Below, in pieces: positions 5,948 through 6,186 of a DNA stretch of 6,186 nt. The stretch is from NCBI GenBank assembly GCA_030729445.1, contig JANQXJ010000083.1:1-6186 (forward strand), in the 5' to 3' direction. Position 1 is the first letter of the stretch. Every line of letters starts with the position of its first letter. The notes under the pieces were generated by a model. The model was not told the origin of the DNA. It did not search any database and saw only the letters and a program-made list of their open reading frames with translations. Source of the DNA: Limnohabitans sp. (GTDB lineage: Bacteria; Pseudomonadota; Gammaproteobacteria; Burkholderiales; Burkholderiaceae_C). A program made the position numbers and the translations under genes.

Positions 5948-5987
5948 AAAATGCCCCCGACTGTTCAGTGCGGGGGCATTTTTGTTT
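5948..5987. terminator. bidirectional intrinsic terminator between cupin gene and tRNA-Cys
   Basis: AAAATGCCCCCG (5948-5959) pairs with CGGGGGCATTTT (5971-5982), a 12-bp stem around an 11-nt loop. On the plus strand it continues into a T-rich tail (TTTTTGTTT) that ends the cupin unit. On the minus strand it begins within a few bases of the tRNA-Cys CCA and is followed by TTTTCATTTT, so it can also end the tRNA transcript. The last T of the plus-strand tail (5987) is the complement of the final A of the tRNA CCA. Confidence 0.92.
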
Positions 5988-6060
5988 GGAGGCGCGACCC
6001 AGAGTCGAACTGGGCTCGACGGATTTGCAATCCGTTGCATAACCGCTTTGCTATCGCGCC
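5987..6060 (-). tRNA. tRNA-Cys (anticodon GCA)
   Basis: On the minus strand a complete 74-nt cysteine tRNA with encoded CCA can be folded. The acceptor stem is GGCGCGA with TCGCGCC, the anticodon arm ACGGATTGCAAATCCGT has anticodon GCA, and the T arm is GCCCA-GTTCGAC-TCTGGG. The discriminator base is U, the main identity element for cysteinyl-tRNA synthetase. It lies 73 nt downstream of tRNA-Gly, probably on the same precursor, and the shared hairpin terminator follows at once. Confidence 0.97.
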
Positions 6061-6106
6061 AAAACCAGGTTGGACGAACAAGTGGATCGGTTGATTCACA
6101 GGTCGC

Positions 6107-6127
6107 TGAAAGAAGGGTTCTCTTTCA
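6107..6127 (-). other. hairpin in the tRNA-Gly/tRNA-Cys spacer
   Basis: TGAAAGA and TCTTTCA form a perfect 7-bp stem with a 7-nt loop, 6 nt beyond the tRNA-Gly CCA on the minus strand. There is no T-tract, so it should not stop transcription. It may guide endonuclease processing of the tRNA precursor; that is inferred from position only. Confidence 0.35.
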
Positions 6128-6133
6128 AATGTC

Positions 6134-6186
6134 TGGAGCGGGAAACGAGGCTCGAACTCGCGACCTCAACCTTGGCAAGGTTGCGC
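6134..6186 (-). tRNA. tRNA-Gly (anticodon GCC), 5' part cut by window edge
   Basis: The last 53 nt of a glycine tRNA are visible on the minus strand: the end of the D arm region, the anticodon arm AACCTTGCCAAGGTT with anticodon GCC, the T arm GCGAG-TTCGAGC-CTCG(T), the 3' acceptor strand TTCCCGC, the discriminator U and an encoded CCA. About 23 nt of the 5' end lie beyond base 6186. It is the upstream partner of tRNA-Cys. Confidence 0.95.

Noticed and set aside
1122..5987. Genomic island or prophage integrated at a tRNA gene
   Set aside because: There is no integrase, no direct repeat of a tRNA 3' end at another place in the window, and the genes between the tRNAs look like chromosomal metabolism genes with similar base use.
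1..6186. CRISPR array, riboswitch, insertion sequence or toxin-antitoxin pair
   Set aside because: I looked for regular repeats, terminal inverted repeats, transposase motifs and small overlapping gene pairs and found none.

Overview
The window looks like chromosomal DNA from a GC-rich betaproteobacterium, most likely order Burkholderiales and perhaps Comamonadaceae. That placement rests on the protein types, the tRNA sequences with encoded CCA ends, and the gene style; no database search was possible. The window holds nine protein genes (one cut by the left edge) and three tRNA genes (one cut by the right edge). I see no insertion sequence, integrase, CRISPR array, phage gene or toxin-antitoxin module, and no stretch over 300 bases without a gene.

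Left part (1-2729), all on the minus strand. In transcription order: a Nu-class glutathione transferase (YfcG-like); a 56-residue very basic protein of unknown function, followed by a strong intrinsic terminator; a MAPEG-family membrane protein; tRNA-Leu(TAA); a 208-residue protein of unknown function whose start codon lies only 17 nt after the tRNA CCA end; and the N-terminal part of a UMF1-type major facilitator transporter. No terminator is visible between the MAPEG gene and the transporter, so tRNA-Leu appears to sit inside a protein-coding transcription unit.

Middle and right part (2885-5878), plus strand. Four genes read in one direction with similar gaps of 45-54 bp: a nitronate-monooxygenase-like flavoprotein lacking the usual active-site histidine, an exported FKBP-type prolyl isomerase, a PLP-dependent class I/II aminotransferase, and a 92-residue single-domain cupin. 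A 12-bp-stem hairpin with T-rich tails on both strands closes the unit. It also lies directly beyond the 3' end of the convergent tRNA-Cys(GCA), and tRNA-Gly(GCC) lies upstream of that tRNA at the right edge.

The most notable large-scale observation is that tRNA-Gly(GCC), tRNA-Cys(GCA) and tRNA-Leu(TAA) occur in the same order and strand as the Escherichia coli glyW-cysT-leuZ operon, but here about 4.8 kb carrying seven protein genes lies between Cys and Leu. Apart from this the region reads as ordinary housekeeping and accessory metabolism. I found no convincing new multi-gene system, but several smaller points deserve a check.
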